Shown piece after piece: positions 1 through 9,364 of a stretch of DNA of 64,000 bases (the first letter of the stretch is position 1; each line of letters starts with the position of its first letter). Position numbers and translations under genes: made by a program. The notes beneath the pieces are model-generated. The model was not told the origin of the DNA. It did no database searches and was given only the letters and a program-made list of their open reading frames with translations. The DNA comes from Rhodococcus aetherivorans (GTDB lineage Bacteria; Actinomycetota; Actinomycetes; Mycobacteriales; Mycobacteriaceae), in the NCBI RefSeq assembly GCF_011058165.1, contig NZ_JAALEG010000002.1, positions 112,648-176,647 of the forward strand, in the 5' to 3' direction.

Positions 1-1
1 G

Positions 2-664
2 CAACCGTACATCCATACGTACGTACCGCAGGACGTGTCGGAGGCCGCCCTGCAGCCCGCGGTGACCCGGCTCTCGGCCGAGTACCCGGACCTGACGGTG
101 CGGGGCGTCGTCGGAGACTTCACCGGCTCGCTCGCGCACCTGCCCGGCGGCGGACGCCGCATGATCGCGTTCCTCGGCGGCACCATCGGCAACCTGGCGC
201 CCGCCGAGCGCGCCGCGTTCCTCACCGATCTCGCCGCCGTGCTCGAGCCGGGGGAGTGGCTGCTTCTCGGCATCGGCCTCGTCACCGACCCGGACGTGCT
301 CGTGCCGGCCTACGACGACGCGGCCGGGGTCACCGCGGAATTCGACCGCAACGTGCTGAACGTGCTCAACAACCGGCTCGGTGCGGACTTCGAACCCGGG
401 AAGTTCCGGCACGTCGCCGTGTGGGACCCGATCAACGAATGGATCGAGATGCGGCTCGAGGCCACCGAGCCCATGACCGTCCGAATTCCCGGGCTGGATC
501 TCGAGATCTCCTTCGCGGCGGGTGAGCAGCTGCGCACCGAGATCTCCGCCAAGTTCCGTCTCGACGGGATGGGCCGTGAACTGACCGAGGCCGGGTTCGT
601 CGTCCGGCGCGAGTGGATCGATCCCGACGGGAGGTTCGCGCTGATCGGCGCGAGCCGCGCCTGA
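2..664 (+). CDS. egtD: L-histidine N-alpha-methyltransferase EgtD, 5' truncated
   Basis: EgtD trimethylates histidine with SAM to hercynine, the first committed intermediate of ergothioneine synthesis. The frame is open from the window edge and reads YVPQDVSEAAL at once, so the N-terminal part (about 100 residues in a family of about 320) lies outside. About 220 residues remain. They include the family motif FLGGTIGNLAP after the SAM fold and the C-terminal half with the substrate-binding segments. The stop is at 662-664. Upstream egtA/B/C would be expected but are not visible. An MFS exporter follows after 81 bp on the same strand. Identification rests on motif recognition. Confidence 0.9.
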   Translation, partial: QPYIHTYVPQDVSEAALQPAVTRLSAEYPDLTVRGVVGDFTGSLAHLPGGGRRMIAFLGGTIGNLAPAERAAFLTDLAAVLEPGEWLLLGIGLVTDPDVLVPAYDDAAGVTAEFDRNVLNVLNNRLGADFEPGKFRHVAVWDPINEWIEMRLEATEPMTVRIPGLDLEISFAAGEQLRTEISAKFRLDGMGRELTEAGFVVRREWIDPDGRFALIGASRA

Positions 665-745
665 GCCGCGCGTCGGCGGTCCCGGGCCGCCGACGGCAGG
701 AAGCCGGTTGGACAGCACCGGCCCGGCCGCGCGAGGCTGGCAGAC

Positions 746-1942
746 GTGACGTCGACCCGGCCCGTGCTGACCACCCCCGTGCTGCTGCTGATGGCGGCGG
801 CCACCGGTTTGTGCGTGGGCGGCAACTACTTCAACCAGCCCCTGCTCGACTCGATCGCCGCCGCTCTGGGCACCTCCCACTCTGCCGCCGCAGCCACCGT
901 CACCATCGCCCAGGTCTCCTACGGCCTCGGCCTGCTGTTCCTGGTGCCGCTCGGTGACATGTTCGACAAGCGCCGCCTCACGGTGGGGCTCATGCTCGCC
1001 GCCGCGGCCGGCCAGGCAATCAGCGGCTTCGCCCCGGACATCGCGGTGCTGGCCGTCGGCACGGCGATCGCAGGGCTGTTCTCGGTGGCCGCGCAGGTGC
1101 TGGTGCCGTTCGCCGCGACCCTGGCCACACCGGAGCGCAGCGGCCAGGCCGTCGGGACGGTGATGAGCGGGTTGGTGCTCGGCATCCTGCTCGCCCGAAG
1201 CGTCGCCGGGCTCCTCGCCGGCGTCGGCGGCTGGGCCACCGTCTACCGGGTGAGCGCCGCCGTGATGGTCGTGGTCGCGCTGGCCCTGTGGCGGGTGCTG
1301 CCGACGTCGCGACCCGCCGAGCGCATCGGTTACGGGACCACGCTGCGTTCGCTCGGGACCCTCGTGCGCACCCAGCCGCGGCTGCGCACCCGGTCGCTGC
1401 TCGGCGCCCTGTCGTTCGCGTCCGTGAGCGCCCTGTTCTCGACGATGGCGTTCCTGCTGGCCGGCGAACCCTACGGTTTCGACGAGGTGCAGATCGGACT
1501 GGTGGGCCTGGCCGGGGTCGCCGGCGCGGTGATGGCCAACCTCACCGGCCGCCTCGCCGATCGCGGGCTCGCGCAGCTCACCTCGGGCGCCGGCGCGGCG
1601 GTGCTCGTCGCGTCCTGGGCCGCGCTGGGCGCCGGCGCGTACTCGCTGGCGTGGTTCCTGATCGGGATGGTCGCGATCGACCTGGCGCTGCAGGCCATCC
1701 ACATCAGCAACCAGAACATCGTCTACGCGCTGGCGCCCGCGGCGCGTTCCCGCATCAACGCGGTGTACATGACGACGTACTTCATCGGCGCCGCTGCCGG
1801 TTCGGCGCTCGGCGCGGTCGCGTGGACGAGCGCCGGCTGGACCGGGGTGTGCGTGTTCGGGGTGGCGGCGGCCGTCGTGACCGCCCTGGTGTGGGTCGCG
1901 GACCTGCGGGTGGCGCGACGAGCCGTCGCCGTGCCGGCCTGA
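746..1942 (+). CDS. MFS transporter
   Basis: A 398-residue integral membrane protein with about 12 hydrophobic segments, typical of the major facilitator superfamily. The inter-helix 2/3 loop carries the MFS signature (PLGDMFDKRRL). It resembles the drug and small-molecule efflux branch, but the substrate cannot be read from sequence. The GTG start at 746 is the first that includes the whole first helix. It follows egtD on the same strand and ends 4 bp before the stop of an opposing MFS gene, so the two are convergent. Confidence 0.85.
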   Translation: MTSTRPVLTTPVLLLMAAATGLCVGGNYFNQPLLDSIAAALGTSHSAAAATVTIAQVSYGLGLLFLVPLGDMFDKRRLTVGLMLAAAAGQAISGFAPDIAVLAVGTAIAGLFSVAAQVLVPFAATLATPERSGQAVGTVMSGLVLGILLARSVAGLLAGVGGWATVYRVSAAVMVVVALALWRVLPTSRPAERIGYGTTLRSLGTLVRTQPRLRTRSLLGALSFASVSALFSTMAFLLAGEPYGFDEVQIGLVGLAGVAGAVMANLTGRLADRGLAQLTSGAGAAVLVASWAALGAGAYSLAWFLIGMVAIDLALQAIHISNQNIVYALAPAARSRINAVYMTTYFIGAAAGSALGAVAWTSAGWTGVCVFGVAAAVVTALVWVADLRVARRAVAVPA

Positions 1943-1946
1943 GGTG

Positions 1947-3230
1947 CTAGTGGACGGCGGACTGCGCGACGTGTGCGGACCGTCGCGCCAGGACCGGAAG
2001 GATCACCAGCGACACCGCCGCACCGGTCAGCGCCAGGGCGGGGAACCCGGCCGCCGCGACGACGAGCCCGGAACCCAGGCCACCGCCCGCCCCGGCGAGT
2101 GCGACGAACAGGTCCGCGGTGCCCTGCGTGGCCGCGCGGGACTCGAGCGGCACCGCATCGGTGACGAGCGCGGTGCCGCTCACCAGGCCCAGGCTCCACC
2201 CGAAGCCGAGCAGGCCCAGCGCGAACGCGAGCGCCGCCACCGAGTGCGGCGGGGCCAGCGCCGCGGACACCCCGGAGGCCAGCAGGACGAGTCCCGCGGC
2301 GGCCGCGACCCGGTAGGGCCCGACCCGGTCAACGAGCATCCCCGCGATCGGTGAGGGCAGGAACATCGCCGCAACGTGGATCGCGATGACCACGCCCGTC
2401 GCGCCGACGTCGTGCCCGTGGTCGCGCATGTGGATCGGCGTCATCGTCATCACCGCCACCATCACGAGCTGCGTCACGATCATGACCACGACCCCGGCGG
2501 TCACCGCGGGCGTCCACGGCCGGCCCGGCGCCGGCGGGTCGCCGGCCGGCGCCGGATCCTCGCCGACGGTGCCGCTCAGGTTTCGCGCGACGGTGCCGCT
2601 CAGGGTTTCCGCGGCCGCGCGGCTGCGGGCGAGCAGGAGCGGGTCCGGGCGCAGCAGCACCCACAGGACGACGGCGGCGAGACCGTAGGCGACGCCGGAG
2701 AGCACGAACGGCCCGGACAGCCGGGGAATGCCCCACGATTCGGCGGCGTCACCCATCACGGTGGTCAGGTTCGGGCCCACCACCGCCCCGAGGGTCGTCG
2801 CCACCAGCACCGTGCTCACGGCGCGGCCGCGCCGCGCCGGGGCGGCCAGGTCGGCGCCCGCGTAGCGCGCCTGCAGGCTCGTCGCCGTGCCCGCGCCGTA
2901 GACGAACAGGGCCGCGAACAGCAGCGCCGCGGTGTCGAGCGCCGCCGCGGCCACCACGCCCGCGCTGCCGATCGCGCCCGTGGTGTAGCCGAACGTCAGG
3001 CCCCCACGGCGCCCGGCGCGCTGCGAGATCCGCCCCACGGCGACGGCCGCGGCCGCCGACCCGATCGTGAACAGGGCGCTCGGCACCCCGGCGAGACTGG
3101 TGCTGCCCAGCATGTCCTGCGCGAGGAGCGCGCCGACGGTCACGCCGGCGGCCAGGCCCGCGCCGCTGAGGATCTGCGCGGCCACCAGCACGGTCAGTAC
3201 GCGGCGCTGTTCCGGGATCGGTTCGGTCAC
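1947..3230 (-). CDS. MFS transporter
   Basis: A 427-residue MFS permease with about 12 predicted helices and the inter-helix motif VGRISQRAGRRGG. The chosen start is the GTG at 3230, reading VTEPIPEQRRV just before the first helix; the open frame extends further but is not membrane-like there. It is convergent with the MFS gene at 746 and divergent from the methyltransferase at 3285, with 54 bp between starts. A cytoplasmic linker of about 45 residues near the middle contains a short repeated LSGTVARN / LSGTVGED segment. The substrate is unknown. Confidence 0.85.
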   Translation of the reverse strand: MTEPIPEQRRVLTVLVAAQILSGAGLAAGVTVGALLAQDMLGSTSLAGVPSALFTIGSAAAAVAVGRISQRAGRRGGLTFGYTTGAIGSAGVVAAAALDTAALLFAALFVYGAGTATSLQARYAGADLAAPARRGRAVSTVLVATTLGAVVGPNLTTVMGDAAESWGIPRLSGPFVLSGVAYGLAAVVLWVLLRPDPLLLARSRAAAETLSGTVARNLSGTVGEDPAPAGDPPAPGRPWTPAVTAGVVVMIVTQLVMVAVMTMTPIHMRDHGHDVGATGVVIAIHVAAMFLPSPIAGMLVDRVGPYRVAAAAGLVLLASGVSAALAPPHSVAALAFALGLLGFGWSLGLVSGTALVTDAVPLESRAATQGTADLFVALAGAGGGLGSGLVVAAAGFPALALTGAAVSLVILPVLARRSAHVAQSAVH

Positions 3231-3284
3231 AGCCGGGAGGGTACGCCGGTAACGTCGGCGGTGACCCGGCGGTAAGGAGACACG

Positions 3285-3926
3285 GTGACCGATTCGGAGA
3301 AGGTCGAGAACGAGAACGCCCGCGTATCGCGGATCTTCGACGAGATGTCGAAGAACTACGACCGCGGCATGGGCCTGGTCGAGCGGCTGATCCTCGGGCC
3401 GGCCCGGCACTGGGCGGCCGCGCAGGCCCGCGGCCGCGTCGTCGAACTCGCCGTCGGCACCGGGCTCAACCTTCCCCTCTACGGGCCGGAGGTCGAGCAC
3501 GTCGTCGGCATCGACATCTCACCGAGGATGCTCGAACTCGCCCGGGCGAAGGCCGCCGCCGATCCGCGCGTCGAACTGCGGGAGGGCGACGTCCAGGCCC
3601 TCGATCTGCCCGACGCGAGCGCCGACACCGTGCTCTCGACCTTCACGTTCTGCACCGTGCCCGACCCGGCCCGCGCCGCCGCCGAGGCGCACCGCGTGCT
3701 CGTCCCCGGCGGCCGCGTCGTCCTCGCCGAGCACGGCCCGTCGACGAACCGGGCGCTGCGCGCCCTGCAGCGGGGCATCGAGCCGCTCAGCATCCGCTTC
3801 GGCGCCGACCACCTGCTCCGCGACCCCGTCCCCTATCTCACCGAGGCCGGCTTCGTGGTCGACGACGTGCACCGCACCGGGCGGATGGGCATCGTGTTCC
3901 GGGTGCGCGCCCACAAACCGGCGTGA
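3285..3926 (+). CDS. class I SAM-dependent methyltransferase
   Basis: A 213-residue Rossmann-fold methyltransferase of the UbiE/MenG-like (Methyltransf_11) group. Motif I is VVELAVGTGLNLPLY (residues about 50-65), followed by the acidic residue of VVGIDIS and the motif TVLSTFTFCTVPD. The GTG start at 3285 has a strong ribosome binding site (AAGGAG at 3274-3279). It may act on a lipid or quinone-like substrate, which cannot be decided here. A long hairpin follows the stop. Confidence 0.8.
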   Translation: MTDSEKVENENARVSRIFDEMSKNYDRGMGLVERLILGPARHWAAAQARGRVVELAVGTGLNLPLYGPEVEHVVGIDISPRMLELARAKAAADPRVELREGDVQALDLPDASADTVLSTFTFCTVPDPARAAAEAHRVLVPGGRVVLAEHGPSTNRALRALQRGIEPLSIRFGADHLLRDPVPYLTEAGFVVDDVHRTGRMGIVFRVRAHKPA

Positions 3927-3932
3927 CCTCCC

Positions 3933-3999
3933 CCCGAGCCGAGCGAACGTGCCATCGCGTCGATCTGCGGAGATGAGCGATACATTCGCTCGGTTCGGG
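3933..3999. terminator. long inverted repeat between convergent genes
   Basis: Left arm CCCGAGCCGAGCGAA (3933-3947) pairs with TTCGCTCGGTTCGGG (3985-3999), 15 bp with one G-T pair. The intervening 37 nt can extend the structure (ATCGC with GCGAT). It sits between the convergent genes ending at 3926 and 4038, as expected of a bidirectional terminator. There is no U-tract, which is usual in high-GC actinobacteria. Confidence 0.65.
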
Positions 4000-4037
4000 A
4001 GGGGACGTCGGCGCCGGAAAGGGCCGCGGAAGCGTGC

Positions 4038-6596
4038 CTAGAGCTCACCGGTCACCGGCAGCAGCCGCAGCTCCCGCGCCCGGGTGATGGCCTCGACCCG
4101 GGTGTGGACCTCGAGCTTGCGGTAGATGCTGCGCAGCTGCGTCTTGACCGTGTTCGGGGAGACGAACAGGAGCCGGGCGATCTCGCTCTGCGGTGATCCG
4201 TCGGCCAGCAACGCGAGCACCTGCCTCTCCCGCGGGGACAACTCGACCCGCACGACCTCGTCCGGGAACACCGCCTCGACGGAACCGCCCGGCACCGCAA
4301 TACCGCTGCGCTCGACGAGCTCTCGCCGATGCCGGTCCGGCACGGTCGTGAAGGCGCGCCTATTGCCGAGCGTCCGGGCGAGCGTGCAGGCGCGCTCCCA
4401 GCACACGATCGCGGACCGGGGATTGCCGAGATCGAGCTGCGCGGCGGCGTCCAGCAGCAACGCCTCGAGATGGGCCCGCGGGAATCCGCAGTCCGGCCAC
4501 GACACCCGCGCGAGCTTCTTGGCGGCCCGGTCGGGACTCCCACCGAGCAGATCCACCCGCGCGTCGGAGACGACGAGTATCGGATGGTGCCGGGGCTCCT
4601 GGTCCGCCACGGCGCGGGCCAGGTTGCCGTTGCCGAGAGCCAGGTGCAGGTCGATCTCCGTCGCGGTGAGCAGCGTCCGGGAGAATGCGCCGTCGCCGTG
4701 CCGGTGGGCGTGGCCGGCGACGGTGTGGTGCAACCACGTCAGACCCGCGTACGCCTCGAGGGTGAGCAGGGCGTGCTGGGCGTGGGCGTAGGCGACGAAC
4801 CCCCACAGCTCCTCCCGATCGCTGGGCGCGCCGAGCAGCTCGATCATCGACTCGGCCGCGCCCACGTCGAGCGCGTCGAGATGGGTCAGGGCCGCGGCGA
4901 CCCGGCCGCCGACCTTGACGAGTTCGCCGAAGAGCCCGTCGGACGGTTCCGTCGTCGCCTCCCGGTCGAGCCACCGGCGGGCGCGCGGGACGTCGCCGAC
5001 CAGAGCCCAGTTGAGCGCCGAGCTGCCCGCGGCGTTCTGGACGATGTAGGGGGTGTCCGCGGCGACACCGCCGCGGTAGGCCAGTTCGAACTGCCGGTTG
5101 GATTCGGCCAGCTCCGCGACGAGCTGGAAGGTGATCGCCCACTGGACCCGCAGCAGCGGCAGCTGCGGGGTGATGTTGTCCGGCTGGTGCAGGAGCATGC
5201 TCTGTACCAGCGGCTCGAGCCGTCGCGTGCAGTCGGCGCCCTGGACGAAGTCCCCGGCGACACGCAGCGCGAGCGACTGCACCGTCGCCAGGTGCAGGAC
5301 GTTCGCGGCGTCCGGCCCGGCGCCGAGCGTGTGCAGCTCGTCGGGTTCGCTCGGAAGCGACGCCCGCAGGATGGGGTGATCGGCGAGCATCTGCACGAAC
5401 AGCGCCCGTCCGGCGAGCACCGCCGGGTAGTCCTCCAGGAAGTCCTCCGGGATCGTCCGCAACACGAGGATGAGCACCTCCAGGTGCTCGGAGACCATCT
5501 CGCCCCAGCTGCGCTCCACGATGCCCGCGGCCATCGTCCAGTTGCGAGCCTCGGCCGCGTACACCGCGGCCTGCGCCGGCCGGCCCGCATCCCGGTGCAG
5601 GCGCGCGAGAAAGGTCATCAGCTCGTCGACCCGTGCGGGCTCCTCCTGCCGGGCCTGTTCCAGTACCGCCGACCGCAGGGCCGACGGCCACGACCACGTC
5701 CGTGTCTCGTCCGCCTCGTCGACGACGAGCAGGCCTCGCGCCTCGAGACGGTCGAGCAGCGCGGCCGGCTCGGGCCGGCCGGTGAGCTCAGCGGCGAGTT
5801 CCGCGTCGAGATCGCGGGCGGCGACGACGCACATCGCGAACGCCCGTTCCTCGGCGGTGAGCGTGTCGAGCAGACCGGACGCGAACCCGGCGATGGCGAC
5901 GGCCAGGTCGGGGGAGGGCCGGCCCTCCTCGTCGACCGGTGCGCCCCGGTGCAGCCGGGCGACGTTCAGGGCGCCCGAGATCAGCTGGGGCAGCCCGCCC
6001 AGGGCGCGGCACAGGTCGCCGTACTCGTCGATCCCGAGTTCCACCCCGGCGGCGCGGAAGAGTTCCGCCGTCTCCCGGGGCGTGAACCGGAGGTCGTGGG
6101 CGGAGACGAACGTGCAGTCGAGGCCCGCCGCGGCCACGGTGGCGGACGTGGTGCTGCCGCGAAGACAGACGGCGACGTCCACGGACGGGCAGCGATCCAG
6201 CAGCTGCCGGATCGTCGGCAGCAGGTCGTCGAGGGCGGTGCCGGGGAGCCCGTCGAGGACGAGCAGGGACGGCGTTCCGCCGAGGGTCGAGGCGAGCCGG
6301 TCGACCGGGTCGCCGGCCACGACATGGTCGCCCAGCACCGCGCACGCGTCGGACCAGATGCGGTCCGGTGCCCCGTCGTCCGTCGCCGCCGGCACCCACG
6401 CGACGTCGCGCCCGGGTACGCCGCCGCCGTGCAGCCACGTGGCGAGCAGCGTGCTCTTGCCGAACCCGTCCGGTGCGTGGACCACCGTCAGCGCAGACCC
6501 GCGGTCGAGCATCTCGAACAGGCGAGGACGGGGCAGCGCGGTGGCCAGCGCCCGCCACGTCGGTACCCCCGTACGGCCGGCGCCGGGGACACTCAC
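4038..6596 (-). CDS. LuxR-family STAND (MalT/LAL-like) transcriptional regulator
   Basis: An 852-residue regulator with an N-terminal P-loop ATPase and a C-terminal DNA-binding domain. Walker A is APDGFGKSTL at about residues 41-50. A long helical TPR-like region follows. The last 65 residues form a LuxR HTH (LSPRERQVLALLADG, then SEIARLLFVSPNTVKTQLR). The size fits MalT/LAL activators, which bind an inducer through the helical domain. The GTG at 6596 is chosen for its GAGAGGAG ribosome binding site. It stands alone, with a terminator hairpin upstream at 6763-6817 closing the preceding gene. The target genes are unknown. Confidence 0.88.
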   Translation of the reverse strand: MSVPGAGRTGVPTWRALATALPRPRLFEMLDRGSALTVVHAPDGFGKSTLLATWLHGGGVPGRDVAWVPAATDDGAPDRIWSDACAVLGDHVVAGDPVDRLASTLGGTPSLLVLDGLPGTALDDLLPTIRQLLDRCPSVDVAVCLRGSTTSATVAAAGLDCTFVSAHDLRFTPRETAELFRAAGVELGIDEYGDLCRALGGLPQLISGALNVARLHRGAPVDEEGRPSPDLAVAIAGFASGLLDTLTAEERAFAMCVVAARDLDAELAAELTGRPEPAALLDRLEARGLLVVDEADETRTWSWPSALRSAVLEQARQEEPARVDELMTFLARLHRDAGRPAQAAVYAAEARNWTMAAGIVERSWGEMVSEHLEVLILVLRTIPEDFLEDYPAVLAGRALFVQMLADHPILRASLPSEPDELHTLGAGPDAANVLHLATVQSLALRVAGDFVQGADCTRRLEPLVQSMLLHQPDNITPQLPLLRVQWAITFQLVAELAESNRQFELAYRGGVAADTPYIVQNAAGSSALNWALVGDVPRARRWLDREATTEPSDGLFGELVKVGGRVAAALTHLDALDVGAAESMIELLGAPSDREELWGFVAYAHAQHALLTLEAYAGLTWLHHTVAGHAHRHGDGAFSRTLLTATEIDLHLALGNGNLARAVADQEPRHHPILVVSDARVDLLGGSPDRAAKKLARVSWPDCGFPRAHLEALLLDAAAQLDLGNPRSAIVCWERACTLARTLGNRRAFTTVPDRHRRELVERSGIAVPGGSVEAVFPDEVVRVELSPRERQVLALLADGSPQSEIARLLFVSPNTVKTQLRSIYRKLEVHTRVEAITRARELRLLPVTGEL

Positions 6597-6762
6597 GGCA
6601 ACTCCTCTCGATCGGTCGGTCCACGCAAGCCTGCATGTGCGGTCTCCACCGATACCCCGGTGTCCCCGACAGACCCTTCGGCACGGGCAGACTACCTGGT
6701 CTCTTACGGATCGAGGGGAGGGATGTCCGGTATGCGTAGTCCCACCAGGTGATATATGCGAC

Positions 6763-6817
6763 GAGGGGGAGGTTGTCGACTGCGGCACTCGAACGATGCC
6801 GCGACAACCTCCCCCTC
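6763..6817 (-). terminator. perfect stem-loop terminator
   Basis: GAGGGGGAGGTTGTC (from 6763) pairs with GACAACCTCCCCCTC (to 6817), and an inner GCGGCA/TGCCGC stem closes a 9-nt loop. It lies just past the stop of the minus-strand gene ending at 6834 and insulates the LuxR gene further down. Confidence 0.8.
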
Positions 6818-6833
6818 GGGGCGAGAAAGTTCC

Positions 6834-7508
6834 CTATCGGGTGGCGCTGAGCCGGGCCTTCTCCAGGGCAGCCAGGGTGCGCAGGACGGTGGCCTTCTGC
6901 TTCTCGAGGTCACCGCGGCGGGCGCGGGCGGCGAGGCCGGACTGCTCGGCGACGAGGGCGAGCTGCGCGTCGATCGCGGAGAGCTGGTCGAGCAGCGCGA
7001 GGGCGCGGTTCTGGATCTCGTCGACGTCGACGTCGACGGCGCCGGTGCGCACCGGCGCGGGGGCCGGCTCGGAGGCGGCGCGCTGCGACGGGCGCGACGA
7101 GGACGTGCGCGGCGTGGCGGTCCGGCGCGCCGGGGCGGTCTCGGCGACGACGGCGGCGGCGCGGGGGCGCAGGGCCTTGCGGACGAGGGCGGGGTCGGGC
7201 TGTTCGGCGAGCCGGATGTCGTTGAGGACGCGGCGTGAGTCGCGGGCGGCCTTGCGGTGCTCGTACTCCTCCTCGTCGTCCGACTGCAGGGTGCCGCCGA
7301 TGGGACGCAGGCCGTACATGCCGACGAACTTGCGCGCCTCGTCGATGATCGACTCGTGCGTGCGGCAAGTGGCGCAACGGGGTTCGTTGCGGAACTCCTC
7401 GACGGAATCGGTGTCGCCGCACCAGACGCAGGCTCCCGGCCTCCACCGCCGGACGGTCTCGAGTTTCGCGTTTTCGGTGGGGGCCTCGAGGGTTTGAGCG
7501 TCGATCAC
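6834..7508 (-). CDS. small protein with a four-cysteine zinc-binding motif, function unknown
   Basis: A 224-residue protein. Near the N terminus (about residues 27-48) is a CxxC-x15-CxxC motif (ACVWCGDTDS ... PRCATC) expected to bind zinc, followed by a basic/acidic region with EEEYEHRKAARDSRR. A Pro/Ala/Ser-rich low-complexity linker leads to a C-terminal coiled-coil-like segment (QNRALALLDQLSAIDAQLALV). The GTG at 7508 is preferred because AAGGTGG precedes it by 6 nt. I do not recognise the family. It is monocistronic with its own terminator. Confidence 0.65.
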   Translation of the reverse strand: MIDAQTLEAPTENAKLETVRRWRPGACVWCGDTDSVEEFRNEPRCATCRTHESIIDEARKFVGMYGLRPIGGTLQSDDEEEYEHRKAARDSRRVLNDIRLAEQPDPALVRKALRPRAAAVVAETAPARRTATPRTSSSRPSQRAASEPAPAPVRTGAVDVDVDEIQNRALALLDQLSAIDAQLALVAEQSGLAARARRGDLEKQKATVLRTLAALEKARLSATR

Positions 7509-7622
7509 GAGGAGCCACCTTAAGTCAAAGCCGGCCCGGTCGGTCGGGGGGGTCCTGCACGACCTGCGGCTGAGGGATGTGGGAGTGATGAAGATCATGT
7601 TAACCGTCGGCGTCCGGGCGGC

Positions 7623-7645
7623 AAAGTCTTGTGCCACACGACTTT
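7623..7645 (-). terminator. weak stem-loop downstream of the DUF2461 gene
   Basis: AAAGTC (7623-7628) plus GTG (7631-7633) pair with CAC (7637-7639) and GACTTT (7640-7645), with a TT bulge on the left arm. It is located 55 bp past the stop of the minus-strand gene at 7701. The stem is short, so this call is weak. Confidence 0.35.
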
Positions 7646-7700
7646 CCATACCGATCGGTTTGCCGAGGGGGCTCGGAATCGACCGCGATGCGAACGCTTT

Positions 7701-8330
7701 TCAGGCGGCGGTGGCGGCGGTCAGCCACTCCACGAGCGGCCGGACGTCGCGCCACGCGGTGCGCACCTCGTCGAGGGTGCGCGGCGTGTCGAGCCACTCG
7801 GGCGACGGGTGCTCCCGCGCCGCGGTGAGGGACTTGTGCCGCAGCAGGTCGAGACGGGGGTGATCCTCCGCGACGCCGCGCGGACGGGTCTTCAGCCGTT
7901 CGCCACCGATCTCGTACCCGGCCCGGCGCAGCCGCCGCACGAGCGTCTCGAGCCGGGGACCGTGGCGCGAATCGTCCACGGTGGCACGGTATGCGGAGAC
8001 CTGTGCGGACGAGCCCGCGTAGAAGCCGCCGGCGATCCGCAGCCCGGCGGCGTCGATCTGCACGTAGAACCCGACGCCGGGCCCGGTTTGCACGAATCCG
8101 CCCTGATGAGTCTTGTACGGCGACTTGTCCGCGCTGAAGCGGACGTCGCGATGCGGACGAAACGCCTTGCCCGGGCCGAACTCCGGTTCGAGTTCCGCGA
8201 GCAGGGCAAGCATCGGGCCGCGCACGCAGTCGTCATAGACGGCCTTGTGCGCGGCCCAGAACGGCTTGCTGTTGTCCGCCTCGAGGTCTTCGTAGAAGTC
8301 GAGGGCGGCAACGGGGAAGCCGGTGAACAT
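7701..8330 (-). CDS. DUF2461 / TIGR02453 family protein
   Basis: A 209-residue conserved protein of unknown function. It shows the family pattern: FTGFPVAALDFYEDLEADN at the N terminus, then WAAHKAVYDDCVRGPM, VRFSADKSPYKTHQGGF, and a conserved Gly-rich sheet region (GFYVQIDAAGLRIAGGFY). The start is ATG 8330. It is followed upstream by prs on the same strand with a gap of 53 bp. No catalytic role is established for the family as far as I know. Confidence 0.82.
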   Translation of the reverse strand: MFTGFPVAALDFYEDLEADNSKPFWAAHKAVYDDCVRGPMLALLAELEPEFGPGKAFRPHRDVRFSADKSPYKTHQGGFVQTGPGVGFYVQIDAAGLRIAGGFYAGSSAQVSAYRATVDDSRHGPRLETLVRRLRRAGYEIGGERLKTRPRGVAEDHPRLDLLRHKSLTAAREHPSPEWLDTPRTLDEVRTAWRDVRPLVEWLTAATAA

Positions 8331-8383
8331 GCCGGGTGTCCTTTCGGTCCGGTGACGGTCCGAAAGTACACCGCCTTCCGCGA

Positions 8384-9364
8384 CTACGCGGAACCGTTGA
8401 ACAGCGACGTCACCGAGCCGTTCTCGAACACCTCCTGGATGGTGCGCGCGAGCAGCGGCGCGATCGACAGGACGGTGAGCGTCGGGAACCGCTTCTCGTC
8501 GTCGATCGGCAGCGTGTTGGTGACGATCACCTCCTCGGCACCGCACGCGGCGAGGCGCTCGGAGGCGGGGTGCGAGAGCACGCCGTGGGTGGCGGCGATG
8601 ACGACGTCGCCCGCGCCGGCCTCCTTCAGGATCTTCACGGCCCCGGCGATGGTGCCGCCGGTGTCGATCATGTCGTCGATGAGGATGCAGGTGCGGCCCT
8701 CGACCTCACCGACCACGCGGTTGGACTTGACCTGGTTCGGGACCAGCGGGTCGCGGGTCTTGTGGATGAACGCCAGCGGGGCGCCCCCGAGGGTGTCGGC
8801 CCACTTCTCGGCGACGCGGACGCGGCCGGAGTCGGGGGAGACCACGGCGATGTTCTCGACGCCGTACCTGTCGCGGATGTACTCGGCGAGCTGGCCCTGG
8901 GCGTGCATGTGGTCGACCGGTCCGTCGAAGAAGCCCTGGATCTGGTCGGTGTGCAGATCGACGGTGATGATGCGGTCCGCGCCGGCGGTCTTGAGCAGAT
9001 CGGCGATCAGGCGGGCGGAGATGGGCTCACGGCCGCGGTGCTTCTTGTCCTGGCGGGCGTACGGGTAGAACGGCAGGACGGCGGTGATGCGCTTGGCCGA
9101 GCCTCGCTTGAGCGCATCGATCATGATGAGCTGTTCCATCACCCACTGGTTGAGCGGGAACGGGTGGCTCTGCAGCACGAACGCGTCGGAGCCGCGCACG
9201 GACTCCTCGAACCGCACGAAGATCTCGCCGTTGGCGAAGTCACGCGCGGTCTGCGGGGTGACCTGGACGTCGAGCTCCTTCGCCACCTGCTCGGCCAGCT
9301 CGGGGTGGGCCCGGCCGGAGAAGAGCATCAAGTTCTTCTGGTTGTCGATCCAATTGGAGGTCAC
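8384..9364 (-). CDS. prs: ribose-phosphate pyrophosphokinase
   Basis: Makes PRPP from ribose 5-phosphate and ATP for nucleotide, histidine, tryptophan and (in mycolata) arabinan precursor synthesis. The 326-residue length is normal. Visible motifs are the flexible-loop region [21 protein letters not shown], the metal site [12 protein letters not shown], and the PRPP-binding loop [13 protein letters not shown]. The GTG start at 9362-9364 overlaps the glmU stop as GTGA, so the two are probably translated in a coupled way. The glmU-prs order is the common actinobacterial one. Confidence 0.97.
   Translation of the reverse strand: MTSNWIDNQKNLMLFSGRAHPELAEQVAKELDVQVTPQTARDFANGEIFVRFEESVRGSDAFVLQSHPFPLNQWVMEQLIMIDALKRGSAKRITAVLPFYPYARQDKKHRGREPISARLIADLLKTAGADRIITVDLHTDQIQGFFDGPVDHMHAQGQLAEYIRDRYGVENIAVVSPDSGRVRVAEKWADTLGGAPLAFIHKTRDPLVPNQVKSNRVVGEVEGRTCILIDDMIDTGGTIAGAVKILKEAGAGDVVIAATHGVLSHPASERLAACGAEEVIVTNTLPIDDEKRFPTLTVLSIAPLLARTIQEVFENGSVTSLFNGSA

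Noticed and set aside
4329..6752. An 807-codon open frame antisense to the LuxR-type regulator
   Set aside because: It is Arg/Gly/Val-rich with no recognisable domain and results from high GC content opposite a clearly real gene.
7501..7700. A small coding region between the zinc-motif gene and the DUF2461 gene
   Set aside because: No frame has both a start and a coding-like composition; the AAAGTC/GACTTT hairpin suggests noncoding sequence.
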